Below, piece after piece: positions 8,574 through 16,698 of a DNA stretch of 64,000 bases (positions are counted from its first letter, which is position 1; the number at the start of each line of letters is the position of its first letter). Made by a program: the position numbers and the translations under genes. The notes under the pieces were generated by a model that was not told the DNA's origin, searched no databases, and saw only the letters and a program-made list of their open reading frames with translations. The DNA lies in contig NZ_WMCD01000011.1 in NCBI RefSeq assembly GCF_010994275.1, positions 1-64,000 on the forward strand. Direction: 5' to 3'. The DNA comes from Cyclobacterium jeungdonense (lineage in GTDB: Bacteria > Bacteroidota > Bacteroidia > Cytophagales > Cyclobacteriaceae).

Positions 8574-11500
8574 ATGGCTACAGAAGATACATCAAAAAAA
8601 GGCGTGATCAGAGAGTTTGGTATTTCTTCGCTTTCGGTTGACAACCGGACCAGCGTCGTGATTCTAACTTTAATTATCACATTTTTAGGCATGTTTGCAT
8701 ACCGCACCATGCCTAAGGAAAGCTTCCCTGAAATCGTTATTCCTACGGTCTACGTTGGCACCGCTTATCCGGGCAATTCGCCGGTGGATATGGAGAATCT
8801 GATCACCAGACCGATAGAAAAGGAACTTAAATCGATCAACAATCTCAAAGATGTGAGTTCTACCTCCATTCAGGATTTTTCTTCCATTGTGGTAGAATTT
8901 AATCCCAATGTGGATATATCCAAGGCGCTTCAAGACGTGAAGGATGCGGTAGATAAGTCCAAAAGTGAATTGCCATCGGATTTGGATCGGGATCCAGACG
9001 TGTTGGAAATCAATACGTCGGAATTTCCGATTATGAATGTCAATATCTCCGGAAACTACACCGAACAGGAATTAAAAAAATACGGCGAATACCTGGAAGA
9101 TGAAATCGAAAAACTCTCTGAAATTTCCAGTGCAGATTTGAGCGGGACGATCGAGCGGGAGATTCAGATCAATGCTGATTTGTACAAAATGGAATCCAAT
9201 GGCGTTACTTTTTCCGATATTTCCAGTGCAGTAGCAGACGAAAATGTAACGATTTCCGGAGGCAATATTCTGTCTGGTGATTACCGCAGGACCTTGCGTA
9301 TTGCAGGGGAGTTCACGGATCCGATGCAACTGGAAAACGTAATTGTAAAGACCGAAAACAATAATATCGTTTACCTCCGGGATGTGGCTTCTGTCAGCGA
9401 CACCTATAAGGAGAGGGAAAGTTATGCCAGAAGCAATAAGCTCCCGGTTGTCACCATCAACGTAGTCAAAAGGAGTGGAGAAAATTTGCTGGATGCCTCG
9501 GATAAAATAAAAGAGCTGATAGAGGAAGTAAAAATCAACCGTTTTCCCGAGGATTTGGAGGTAACCATCACGAATGATCAGTCAAAAGCTACCCGGTCTC
9601 AGGTAGACAATTTGGAAAACAGCATCATTTCCGGTGTTATTCTCGTGGTTTTGGTTTTGATGTTTTTTCTGGGGTTTCGAAATGCTCTTTTCGTGGGAAT
9701 CGCCATTCCGCTATCCATGTTTATTTCCTTTTTGGTGCTCAATTCGCTGGGAGTGACACTGAATCTGATGGTGCTGTTTTCATTGATCCTGGCATTGGGA
9801 ATGTTGGTGGATAATGGCATTGTGGTAGTAGAAAACATCTATCGGTTGATGCAGGAAGGAAAGTCGCCCGTGAGGGCTGCTAAAGAGGGCGTTGGTGAAG
9901 TGGCCTGGCCAATCATCACTTCTACTGCTACTACCCTGGCAGCGTTTCTTCCATTGGCGTTTTGGGACGATATTATAGGGGAGTTCATGAAGTACCTTCC
10001 CATCACGCTTATTATCGTGTTGTCGTCTTCACTTTTTGTGGCACTGGTCATTAACCCGGTACTTACGGCGTTGTTTATGAAGATTCAGGATGTAGACGAA
10101 AAGAAGCCGGTCAAAAAACCAATGATCGTAGCAACAGTACTCACATTCCTCGCCATCGTGTGTTACTTTATAGCCTGGATAGCATTAGGTAATTTATTAT
10201 TTTTGGCAGCGCTATTGACTATTTTCAATGTTTTTGCTCTTCGCAAAGCCATTCGCTGGTTTCAAAATGTCTTTCTGGTAAAGCTGGAGAACCTGTACGA
10301 AAATACGCTTCTTTTTGCTTTAAGAGGATTTAAACCTTATCTGTTTTTTGGAGGGACGATACTATTGCTAGTAGTGTCTCTGGTACTACTGGGAATCAGG
10401 GCACCTCAAATTCTCTTTTTTCCGGACAATCAGCCTGCCCTGGTAAGTATTTATATGGAAAAACCCATCGGCACAGATATTGAAGCTACGAATGATTTCG
10501 TCCATCAGTTAGAGGACGACCTTTTTGAGCTCCTCGAGCCCTATGAAAGTATCATAGAGTCCGTCATCACCCAAATAGGTGAAGGAACGGGGGACCCATT
10601 GGAAGGTCCAAGTCAGGCTACTACCCCCCATAAGGCAAAAATTACTATCGGATTTGAGGAATACCAGTTTCGGGAAGGGGTGAATACCAATGAGGTCATG
10701 GAAAAAATCCGTAATCTCGCCGAGGGATATCCCGGGGTGTTGGTAACCGTAGACAAACAGCGTAACGGTCCTCCTGTGGGTAAACCAATCAATATTGAAG
10801 TAAGCGGTGAGAATTTTGATCAACTTATCACGTTTGTAAATCGATTTCGGGAGCATATCAATGAATCCGGAATCCAGGGAATCGAAGAATTGAAGACCGA
10901 TTTGGAACTCGGCAATCCGGAACTTATAATTGATATTGATCGTGAAAAAGCAAGAAGGTTTGGATTGTCCACCTCTACGATCGCCAATGAATTGAGAACG
11001 GCTTTATTCGGATTGGAAGTATCTAAATTTAAAGAAGGAGAGGATGACTATCCCATCCAATTACGTTTGGCTAAAGAGTACCGATACGATATAGGGGCAC
11101 TTTTAAACAAAAAGATCAGTTTCAGGGATAAATTTGGCAATCTAAAAGAAATACCCATATCCTCCGTTGCCAGTCTGGAATACAGTTCTACTTATGGTTC
11201 GGTAAAGAGAAAAGACCTGGAAAGGGTGATTACCTTGTTTTCGAATGTCAATGATGGATATAATGCCACTGAAATCAACAACGAGATCAAACGATTGGTG
11301 CAGGATTTTGAAGTTCCGGAAGGTATCGATGTGAGCTTTACCGGCGAGCAGGAGGAGCAGGCCAAATCTGCAGAATTCCTCACTAGAGCCTTACTCATTT
11401 CCATATCCCTGATATTCCTGATTATCGTTGCTCAGTTCAATTCCGTGACTACCCCGTTTATCATCATGGCTTCTGTGATTTTCAGTACCATAGGCGTTTT

Positions 11501-11981
11501 TCTGGGATTGGTAACGTTCAATATGAATTTTGTGATCATCATGACCGGTATTGGCATTATTTCACTGGCGGGTGTCGTGGTTAATAACGCCATCGTTTTG
11601 ATAGATTATACAAATCTCGTGAGAGCCAGACGAAGGGAGGAACTAAATATTCCCGAAGGTGAGTTTTTAAGCAAAGAAGATTTATTAGACAGCATTATTC
11701 AGGGAGGGAAGATTAGGTTACGACCTGTATTGTTAACGGCCATCACTACCGTGCTGGGATTGATTCCTCTAGCGTTGGGGATGAATATTGACTTCTATGG
11801 ATTACTATCCTCTTTTGATCCGAAATTCTATATCGGCGGGGATAACGCAGATTTTTGGGGACCCATGGCGTGGACAGTAATATTTGGCCTAACCTTTGCA
11901 ACCTTTTTAACGTTAGTAATAGTACCTGTCATGTATTTATTGGCAGATAAATTAAATTCAGTCGCTCGCAAGAGCAATTGA
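8574..11981 (+). CDS. RND-family efflux permease (inner membrane)
   Basis: A 1135-residue proton-driven RND transporter with the usual two halves, each with a large periplasmic loop. The TM4 motif reads LVDNGIVVVENIYR near residue 410 and the TM10 motif reads VVNNAIVLIDYTN, so of the AcrB relay residues Asp-Asp/Lys only one Asp is kept at the matching positions. About residues 513-563, between the two halves, contain an extra pair of hydrophobic stretches not present in AcrB. The substrate cannot be predicted; the divergent relay residues argue against calling it a classic AcrB multidrug pump. It ends the operon before a strong terminator. Confidence 0.9.
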   Translation: MATEDTSKKGVIREFGISSLSVDNRTSVVILTLIITFLGMFAYRTMPKESFPEIVIPTVYVGTAYPGNSPVDMENLITRPIEKELKSINNLKDVSSTSIQDFSSIVVEFNPNVDISKALQDVKDAVDKSKSELPSDLDRDPDVLEINTSEFPIMNVNISGNYTEQELKKYGEYLEDEIEKLSEISSADLSGTIEREIQINADLYKMESNGVTFSDISSAVADENVTISGGNILSGDYRRTLRIAGEFTDPMQLENVIVKTENNNIVYLRDVASVSDTYKERESYARSNKLPVVTINVVKRSGENLLDASDKIKELIEEVKINRFPEDLEVTITNDQSKATRSQVDNLENSIISGVILVVLVLMFFLGFRNALFVGIAIPLSMFISFLVLNSLGVTLNLMVLFSLILALGMLVDNGIVVVENIYRLMQEGKSPVRAAKEGVGEVAWPIITSTATTLAAFLPLAFWDDIIGEFMKYLPITLIIVLSSSLFVALVINPVLTALFMKIQDVDEKKPVKKPMIVATVLTFLAIVCYFIAWIALGNLLFLAALLTIFNVFALRKAIRWFQNVFLVKLENLYENTLLFALRGFKPYLFFGGTILLLVVSLVLLGIRAPQILFFPDNQPALVSIYMEKPIGTDIEATNDFVHQLEDDLFELLEPYESIIESVITQIGEGTGDPLEGPSQATTPHKAKITIGFEEYQFREGVNTNEVMEKIRNLAEGYPGVLVTVDKQRNGPPVGKPINIEVSGENFDQLITFVNRFREHINESGIQGIEELKTDLELGNPELIIDIDREKARRFGLSTSTIANELRTALFGLEVSKFKEGEDDYPIQLRLAKEYRYDIGALLNKKISFRDKFGNLKEIPISSVASLEYSSTYGSVKRKDLERVITLFSNVNDGYNATEINNEIKRLVQDFEVPEGIDVSFTGEQEEQAKSAEFLTRALLISISLIFLIIVAQFNSVTTPFIIMASVIFSTIGVFLGLVTFNMNFVIIMTGIGIISLAGVVVNNAIVLIDYTNLVRARRREELNIPEGEFLSKEDLLDSIIQGGKIRLRPVLLTAITTVLGLIPLALGMNIDFYGLLSSFDPKFYIGGDNADFWGPMAWTVIFGLTFATFLTLVIVPVMYLLADKLNSVARKSN

Positions 11982-12020
11982 TAAAATTTAATTAAAGGTT
12001 GGTGGTTTTTTTAAGTGTTC

Positions 12021-12052
12021 AAACCTCCGGGGCATTGCTCCGGAGGTTTTTT
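12021..12052 (+). terminator. Intrinsic terminator of the efflux operon
   Basis: Perfect 10-base inverted repeat AAACCTCCGG / CCGGAGGTTT with a 9-base loop, followed by a run of six T. It lies 40 bases after the permease stop. Confidence 0.85.
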
Positions 12053-12061
12053 CATGGGGTT

Positions 12062-12772
12062 TTAGCAACCTTCTTGCCCATAGTAGGCACCCTCACCGTG
12101 TTTTCTTTCGTAATGTTTCTGGATCAAAGCCTCCTTTAACCTGGCTGCATTGGGGTTTATTTGCAGGGTAAGGTAAGCCATCCGAGCGATTTCCTCCAAT
12201 ACCCGACTGTTATACACCGCCTTTTGCGCATTTTTCCCCCATGTGAAGGGGCCATGATTGCCAATCAATATCATTTCCACCTCTTCATAAGACAGGTTTT
12301 TCTCGGAAAAACAATCCAATATTTGTTGCCCGGTCATGTGTTCGTAATCCCCGGCGATCAACTCATCGGACATAGGCGGGGCACAGGGAATGTCTTTGGT
12401 ATTGTGATCGGCATGGGTAGTACCAAAAATCGGAATGTCCATTTGGGACTGCGCCCAGGATACGGCATAGGTGGAATGGGTGTGGCAAATGCCCCCGATC
12501 TTTTGCCAGTGCTTATATAAAAAAGCATGGGTTTTGGTATCCGAGGAAGGCCTCATTTTACCCTCTACCACCTGGTTATCATAATCTACAATTACGATAT
12601 CTTCCGGTTTGAGGTCCTTATAGGGTAATCCACTGGGTTTGATAGCAAAAACAGCTTTTTCCCTATTCACGGCACTTACATTACCAAAAGTGTAGACCAC
12701 CAAACCTAGATTTGGCAGTTCCATATTGGCCTCATAGCAGGCCCTTTTCAATTCTAAATATTCACTCTTCAT
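12062..12772 (-). CDS. araD: L-ribulose-5-phosphate 4-epimerase
   Basis: A 236-residue class II aldolase/epimerase that converts L-ribulose 5-phosphate to D-xylulose 5-phosphate at the end of the arabinose pathway. Zinc-binding histidines are visible in the segments CHTHSTYAVSWAQ and GTTHADH, and the family motif GNHGPFTWGK is present. Length is normal. It starts 4 bases after the cyclophilin gene, so the two are co-transcribed. araA is encoded divergently 0.8 kb away; no ribulokinase gene is in the window. Confidence 0.93.
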   Translation of the reverse strand: MKSEYLELKRACYEANMELPNLGLVVYTFGNVSAVNREKAVFAIKPSGLPYKDLKPEDIVIVDYDNQVVEGKMRPSSDTKTHAFLYKHWQKIGGICHTHSTYAVSWAQSQMDIPIFGTTHADHNTKDIPCAPPMSDELIAGDYEHMTGQQILDCFSEKNLSYEEVEMILIGNHGPFTWGKNAQKAVYNSRVLEEIARMAYLTLQINPNAARLKEALIQKHYERKHGEGAYYGQEGC

Positions 12773-12776
12773 ATGT

Positions 12777-13358
12777 TTATGAGTTTTTCAGTCGTGTGAT
12801 GTGCTGGATAAGTACAGGCTCCAGAAGGTATTGGTCCTTGTTTTCCCTTCCCTGTATTTGCCTTACGACATCCATGCCGTCCAGTACCTTTCCAAAAGCT
12901 GCAAACCCTTGTCCATCCGGATGGCGCTTTCCGCCGTAGTCCAGTTCCGGCTGATCACCGATGCAAATAAAAAAGCTGCTTTGTGCTGAGTTGGGATCAA
13001 GTCTTGCCATGGAAAGGACACCATTTTTATGCAGAATTCCGGTAGACCGGGTGGTTTCTATGGGTATGGGGGGCAATAGTTGTTCCTCAGAAACGTTTCC
13101 ACCTTGTATCACCTGTATCTGTATCGTCCTGTCGGACTCATTCCCGGGCGTACAAACCCTAAAGAATGTTGAGCCATCATAGGCATCGTTTGCTACGTAT
13201 TGGAGAAAATTGGCCACCGTTTCTGGAGCTTTATCCGGATAAAGTTCTATGATGATGGGGCCTTTATCCGTTGATATCCTGCAAGTTAAATCCGATTGGG
13301 AAGTGCCATGGAAATAGCTGAAATAGAACAAAAAGATAAAGCAAGTTAACTTATTCAT
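12777..13358 (-). CDS. Secreted cyclophilin-type peptidyl-prolyl isomerase
   Basis: A 193-residue protein with a signal peptide (hydrophobic residues 4-18) and a cyclophilin fold: TDKGPIIIELYPDKAPETVANF near the N-terminus, a catalytic-region FFRV, the segment GVLSMARLDPNSAQSSFFIC, and AAFGKVLDGMDVV. It probably helps fold proteins in the periplasm by prolyl isomerisation. Its stop is 4 bases from the araD start, an odd operon partner for a sugar enzyme; the link may be only transcriptional. Confidence 0.9.
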   Translation of the reverse strand: MNKLTCFIFLFYFSYFHGTSQSDLTCRISTDKGPIIIELYPDKAPETVANFLQYVANDAYDGSTFFRVCTPGNESDRTIQIQVIQGGNVSEEQLLPPIPIETTRSTGILHKNGVLSMARLDPNSAQSSFFICIGDQPELDYGGKRHPDGQGFAAFGKVLDGMDVVRQIQGRENKDQYLLEPVLIQHITRLKNS

Positions 13359-13499
13359 TGGGTTTCTGGAACGATCATTTCAATAGCTACTTATTATTTT
13401 CTTAATATCCAAAAAAACGATTGCTTCGGCAATTAATTTTGGAGCAGACTGATGGCATTTAAAATAATTTCATTTCAAAAAGACATTTTAATTCGCATA

Positions 13500-13508
13500 C
13501 CCCCCCCC
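13500..13508. repeat. Homopolymer C9 tract upstream of araA
   Basis: Nine consecutive C residues about 62 bases upstream of the first araA start codon, in an otherwise AT-rich intergenic region between divergent genes. Such tracts can vary in length by slippage. Confidence 0.7.
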
Positions 13509-13570
13509 ATTTCACCGATCCTGGAAATTTCTTTTCTGATTATTTTAATTTCCAAAAATAAGGTGTAAAT

Positions 13571-15079
13571 ATGACATTTAAAACACAAACAGGTTCTATG
13601 AAAAGTTTTCCCCAATATGAAGTATGGTTTATCACAGGCAGCCAGCACCTGTATGGCGAAGCCACCTTGTCTGCGGTAACCTTGCACGCCCGAGAAATAG
13701 CTGCAGCTTTGGACGCATCAGAAAAAATAGCGGTTCCTATTGTTTTCAAGCCCATAGTCACCACTGCAGCTGAGATTTATGAAGTTATTACCCATGCCAA
13801 TGTACAAAAAAGGTGCATAGGGCTCATCACCTGGATGCACACCTTTTCTCCAGCTAAAATGTGGATTAATGGCTTAAAAATTTTGAACAAGCCCCTGCTT
13901 CACCTGCATACCCAATTTGAGCGTAGCATTCCCTGGGAAACCATAAACATGGACTACATGAATTTAAATCAAAGTGCTCATGGAGATAGGGAGTTTGGGT
14001 ATATATGTGCCCGGATGAAAGTTCGAAGAAAAGTAGTGGTAGGCCATTGGAAAGAAGCTTTGGTTCATAAGGAAATTGATAATTGGAGTCGTGCAGCTGC
14101 CGGATGGAATGATTGGCAGGGAGCGAAATTTGTCCGTTTTGGGGATAATATGCGTCAGGTGGCAGTAACTGAGGGAGATAAAGTGGGAGCCGAGATGCAA
14201 TTCGGATTTTCGGTTAATACCCATGCCGTCGGAGACCTCGTCGAACAAATTAACCGGATTTCCCCGGATGCAGTCGAACAATTAAACAAGCAGTACGAAT
14301 CAAGCTATATCCTCGACGAGAAATTGAAAGTGAGTGGCAGCCATCGGAATTTTTTGAAGGAAGCCGCACGGATAGAATTAGGCTTGAGGCAATTTCTTGA
14401 AGAAGGTGGCTTTAAAGGATTTACCAACACCTTTGAAGATCTTTACGGCATGCACCAGCTTCCCGGCATAGCGGTTCAACGATTAACCCGTCAGGGCTAC
14501 GGATATGCCGGTGAAGGAGACTGGAAAACCATGGCTCTTGTACGTGCAATGAAGGTCATGGGAACGGGCTTGCCTGGAGGGAATGCCTTTATGGAAGATT
14601 ATACCTACGATTTTCAGGAACAGGGAGGACTGGTCTTAGGAGCACACATGCTGGAAGTAGACGAAAGTCTGGCAGAAGGAGATATCCGATGTGAAGTCCA
14701 TCCGCTGGGGATTGGGGGAAAAGCAGATCCTGTCAGGTTGGTGTTTACAGCGGGGGAAGGCAGGGCTATAAATGCATCACTGGTAGCTATGGGAGATAAA
14801 TTCAGATTGGTGATAAATGAAGTACAAGCCATCAAGCCTCCAAGAGACTTACCAAACCTACCAGTGGCCAGAACCATGTGGCGTCCGTTGCCGGATTTTA
14901 AAACCGCCTGCGCAGCATGGATTTTAGCAGGAGGTGCACATCATACCTGTTTTAGCCAAAACCTGCCCGTAGCAATTCTTGAAGATTTTGCCGAAATGGC
15001 GGGGTTGGAATGGCTGCTAATTGATGAGGAAACCAACTTGAGAAGTTTCAAGCTAATGCTTAACCAGATTAATGGATGA
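13571..15079 (+). CDS. araA: L-arabinose isomerase
   Basis: A 502-residue enzyme that isomerises L-arabinose to L-ribulose in the cytoplasm. The hallmark N-terminal segment YEVWFITGSQHLYGE is present, as are the conserved WMHTFSPAKMWI and the metal-site region with GAHMLEVDESLAEG and GGAHHTCFS. Length is normal. Translation could start at ATG 13571 or at ATG 13598 (MKSFPQYEVWF); the latter gives the usual family N-terminus. It is transcribed divergently from the cyclophilin-araD pair and stands alone on this strand. Confidence 0.95.
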   Translation: MTFKTQTGSMKSFPQYEVWFITGSQHLYGEATLSAVTLHAREIAAALDASEKIAVPIVFKPIVTTAAEIYEVITHANVQKRCIGLITWMHTFSPAKMWINGLKILNKPLLHLHTQFERSIPWETINMDYMNLNQSAHGDREFGYICARMKVRRKVVVGHWKEALVHKEIDNWSRAAAGWNDWQGAKFVRFGDNMRQVAVTEGDKVGAEMQFGFSVNTHAVGDLVEQINRISPDAVEQLNKQYESSYILDEKLKVSGSHRNFLKEAARIELGLRQFLEEGGFKGFTNTFEDLYGMHQLPGIAVQRLTRQGYGYAGEGDWKTMALVRAMKVMGTGLPGGNAFMEDYTYDFQEQGGLVLGAHMLEVDESLAEGDIRCEVHPLGIGGKADPVRLVFTAGEGRAINASLVAMGDKFRLVINEVQAIKPPRDLPNLPVARTMWRPLPDFKTACAAWILAGGAHHTCFSQNLPVAILEDFAEMAGLEWLLIDEETNLRSFKLMLNQING

Positions 15080-15146
15080 AAAAAAACCTTCACGGGCCAG
15101 TTTTTAATCGTTGAATTCCGTAATCAGCTAAACAAATCTGTCCTCA

Positions 15147-15968
15147 TTATTCCTCCTCACATGGAAGCACCATCAAGGGGGTTTGGCCATCATGTACCAA
15201 ATCATTGATGAAGAATTTTCTGAAAAGTTGATCGTTTAGGGTCCGGGATCCTTTTTGCAAAACCAGGTAATTATCCGGAAAATTTCGGTACCTGGTTTTA
15301 ATAATTTCAAATGCATCCGCACCTTCATATAATTTGACGGTGCACCTGTATTGGATAGATAATTTATCTTTTAGTTTATTTAGGTACGCTTCACTTTCGC
15401 CTCTTTCTTCTTTATCCGTCAGAATGGTTAGGAGTTCAATTTCCACAACAGAGCTGCCAAGCGTATTCAGTAGAAAAGAAAGGGCCTGCTCATTTAATGG
15501 GTATTTTACGTGACAAGCTAATGCCAGCTTGGTTGGAATGGCATGCTCAATAGACTTGGGTAATGCAATAATCAGCCGGTTTAGATGGTTGATGATATCG
15601 GTTGCAGTACTGCCTATTAATAGCTTTTTAAGGAAGCCAGTACCTTTCAATCCCAGTAATAGAATGTCATCCTGGCTTGTCTCTTCAGATAAAAAATGAG
15701 TTAGCTGCTTGTCGATAGCCAGAAAATCAACATCCCCATGGGATACACCTAACTTATTTATTGCGTCAGTAAAGGCTTTCCCGGCTTCTTTTTTCTCGAA
15801 TTCAATTATTTGGTCTTTACTGGAGGAATTGGCAAGGGTGGGAGCTAAACCAGGGATTTTATAAATGAACTTCAGTGAAATATCGTACGATTTTTGCCAT
15901 TCAAATGCCAGTTTTAAAATGGTTTGCGTATAGGGCGAAAAATCAATAAGTACGATTAATTTCTTCAT
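15147..15968 (-). CDS. Universal stress protein (tandem UspA domains)
   Basis: A 273-residue protein starting MKKLIVLIDFSPYTQT, the typical UspA opening, with a second, weaker UspA-like half from about residue 145. The first half lacks a clear ATP-binding G-x2-G-x9-G-S/T pattern apart from LLGLKGTGFLKKLLIGSTATDII, which fits it loosely. Such proteins act in the cytoplasm under stress; the exact role is unknown. It is the last of a leftward run of genes. Confidence 0.8.
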   Translation of the reverse strand: MKKLIVLIDFSPYTQTILKLAFEWQKSYDISLKFIYKIPGLAPTLANSSSKDQIIEFEKKEAGKAFTDAINKLGVSHGDVDFLAIDKQLTHFLSEETSQDDILLLGLKGTGFLKKLLIGSTATDIINHLNRLIIALPKSIEHAIPTKLALACHVKYPLNEQALSFLLNTLGSSVVEIELLTILTDKEERGESEAYLNKLKDKLSIQYRCTVKLYEGADAFEIIKTRYRNFPDNYLVLQKGSRTLNDQLFRKFFINDLVHDGQTPLMVLPCEEE

Positions 15969-16065
15969 GGTCAGCTGAAATAATCCGTGTTAGATTAAGA
16001 AAACTAAAGTTAGCGATTATCCGACAATTTTCCATCACCGCTCATTAAACCTGACCTTCTTCCAA

Positions 16066-16272
16066 TTATTGATCTTCGTACCATTTTTCCTCAAAGGTAT
16101 GCGTGGATTCAAATGCTGCCTTCAACACTTTGATGACCATCCAGATCATTAATATTGGTGACAGGGAAAACATCATCAGGATAATGGCTGTATTTATATT
16201 TACTGCAATCGCGACTACGTAAACCAGCAAAAATCCGGTTACTATCGCTACGGGGGTTAGGGAATTGTCCAT
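16066..16272 (-). CDS. Small inner-membrane protein of unknown function
   Basis: A 68-residue protein with two predicted transmembrane helices (about residues 8-24 and 28-48) and a charged, acidic C-terminus ending EEKWYEDQ. No family is recognised. It lies between the HiPIP gene (84 bases upstream) and the universal stress gene (97 bases downstream) on the same strand. Coding is supported by good membrane-protein composition and position in the gene run, not by homology. Confidence 0.6.
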   Translation of the reverse strand: MDNSLTPVAIVTGFLLVYVVAIAVNINTAIILMMFSLSPILMIWMVIKVLKAAFESTHTFEEKWYEDQ

Positions 16273-16355
16273 GGTTTCTTCCTTTTACTCCTAAAACACA
16301 AGAACGGAAAGATTTGTTTACCAATACGTTACTTTCTGAAAAAGGAAAGGAATGG

Positions 16356-16685
16356 TCAAACTTTTTCAATTCTTGGTGCCCAATAAGTGCAATAAGCATC
16401 GGCCTGCACCGGCCCTTTGAACAACTGGCAGCCCCCGCATTTTCTTTCGGCTGTCGGGGGAAGGTAAAGCTGGCAATTGTCACAACGGTTTTCGGGAACG
16501 GGAGTATTCGCTTCATAGCCCAAACTTTTCCGTTTTTCCAATTCTTCTTCACTAAGCCCAGTGAGGTCGGCACAGTCGGTTATGCCTTCCAGGTTGTATT
16601 CTTTTTTTGGGGGAGCGCATCGGGACAATAAATACACAAGTCCGGTCGATCCGAATAAATACTTTACGAGATTTCTACGCGTCAT
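16356..16685 (-). CDS. High-potential iron-sulfur protein (HiPIP), Tat-exported
   Basis: A 109-residue protein. The N-terminus TRRNLVKYLFG fits a twin-arginine signal, normal for HiPIPs, which fold with their 4Fe-4S cluster before export. The C-terminal half carries the HiPIP cysteine pattern: RCDNC, then KCGGC, then AYCTYW, with the intervening aromatic and Gly-Pro residues expected. It carries electrons in the periplasm. It starts 13 bases after the stop of the PVC-type dehydrogenase-like gene, so the two are almost certainly co-transcribed and may be redox partners (inference). Confidence 0.85.
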   Translation of the reverse strand: MTRRNLVKYLFGSTGLVYLLSRCAPPKKEYNLEGITDCADLTGLSEEELEKRKSLGYEANTPVPENRCDNCQLYLPPTAERKCGGCQLFKGPVQADAYCTYWAPRIEKV

Positions 16686-16698
16686 GCAGGAAGCAATT

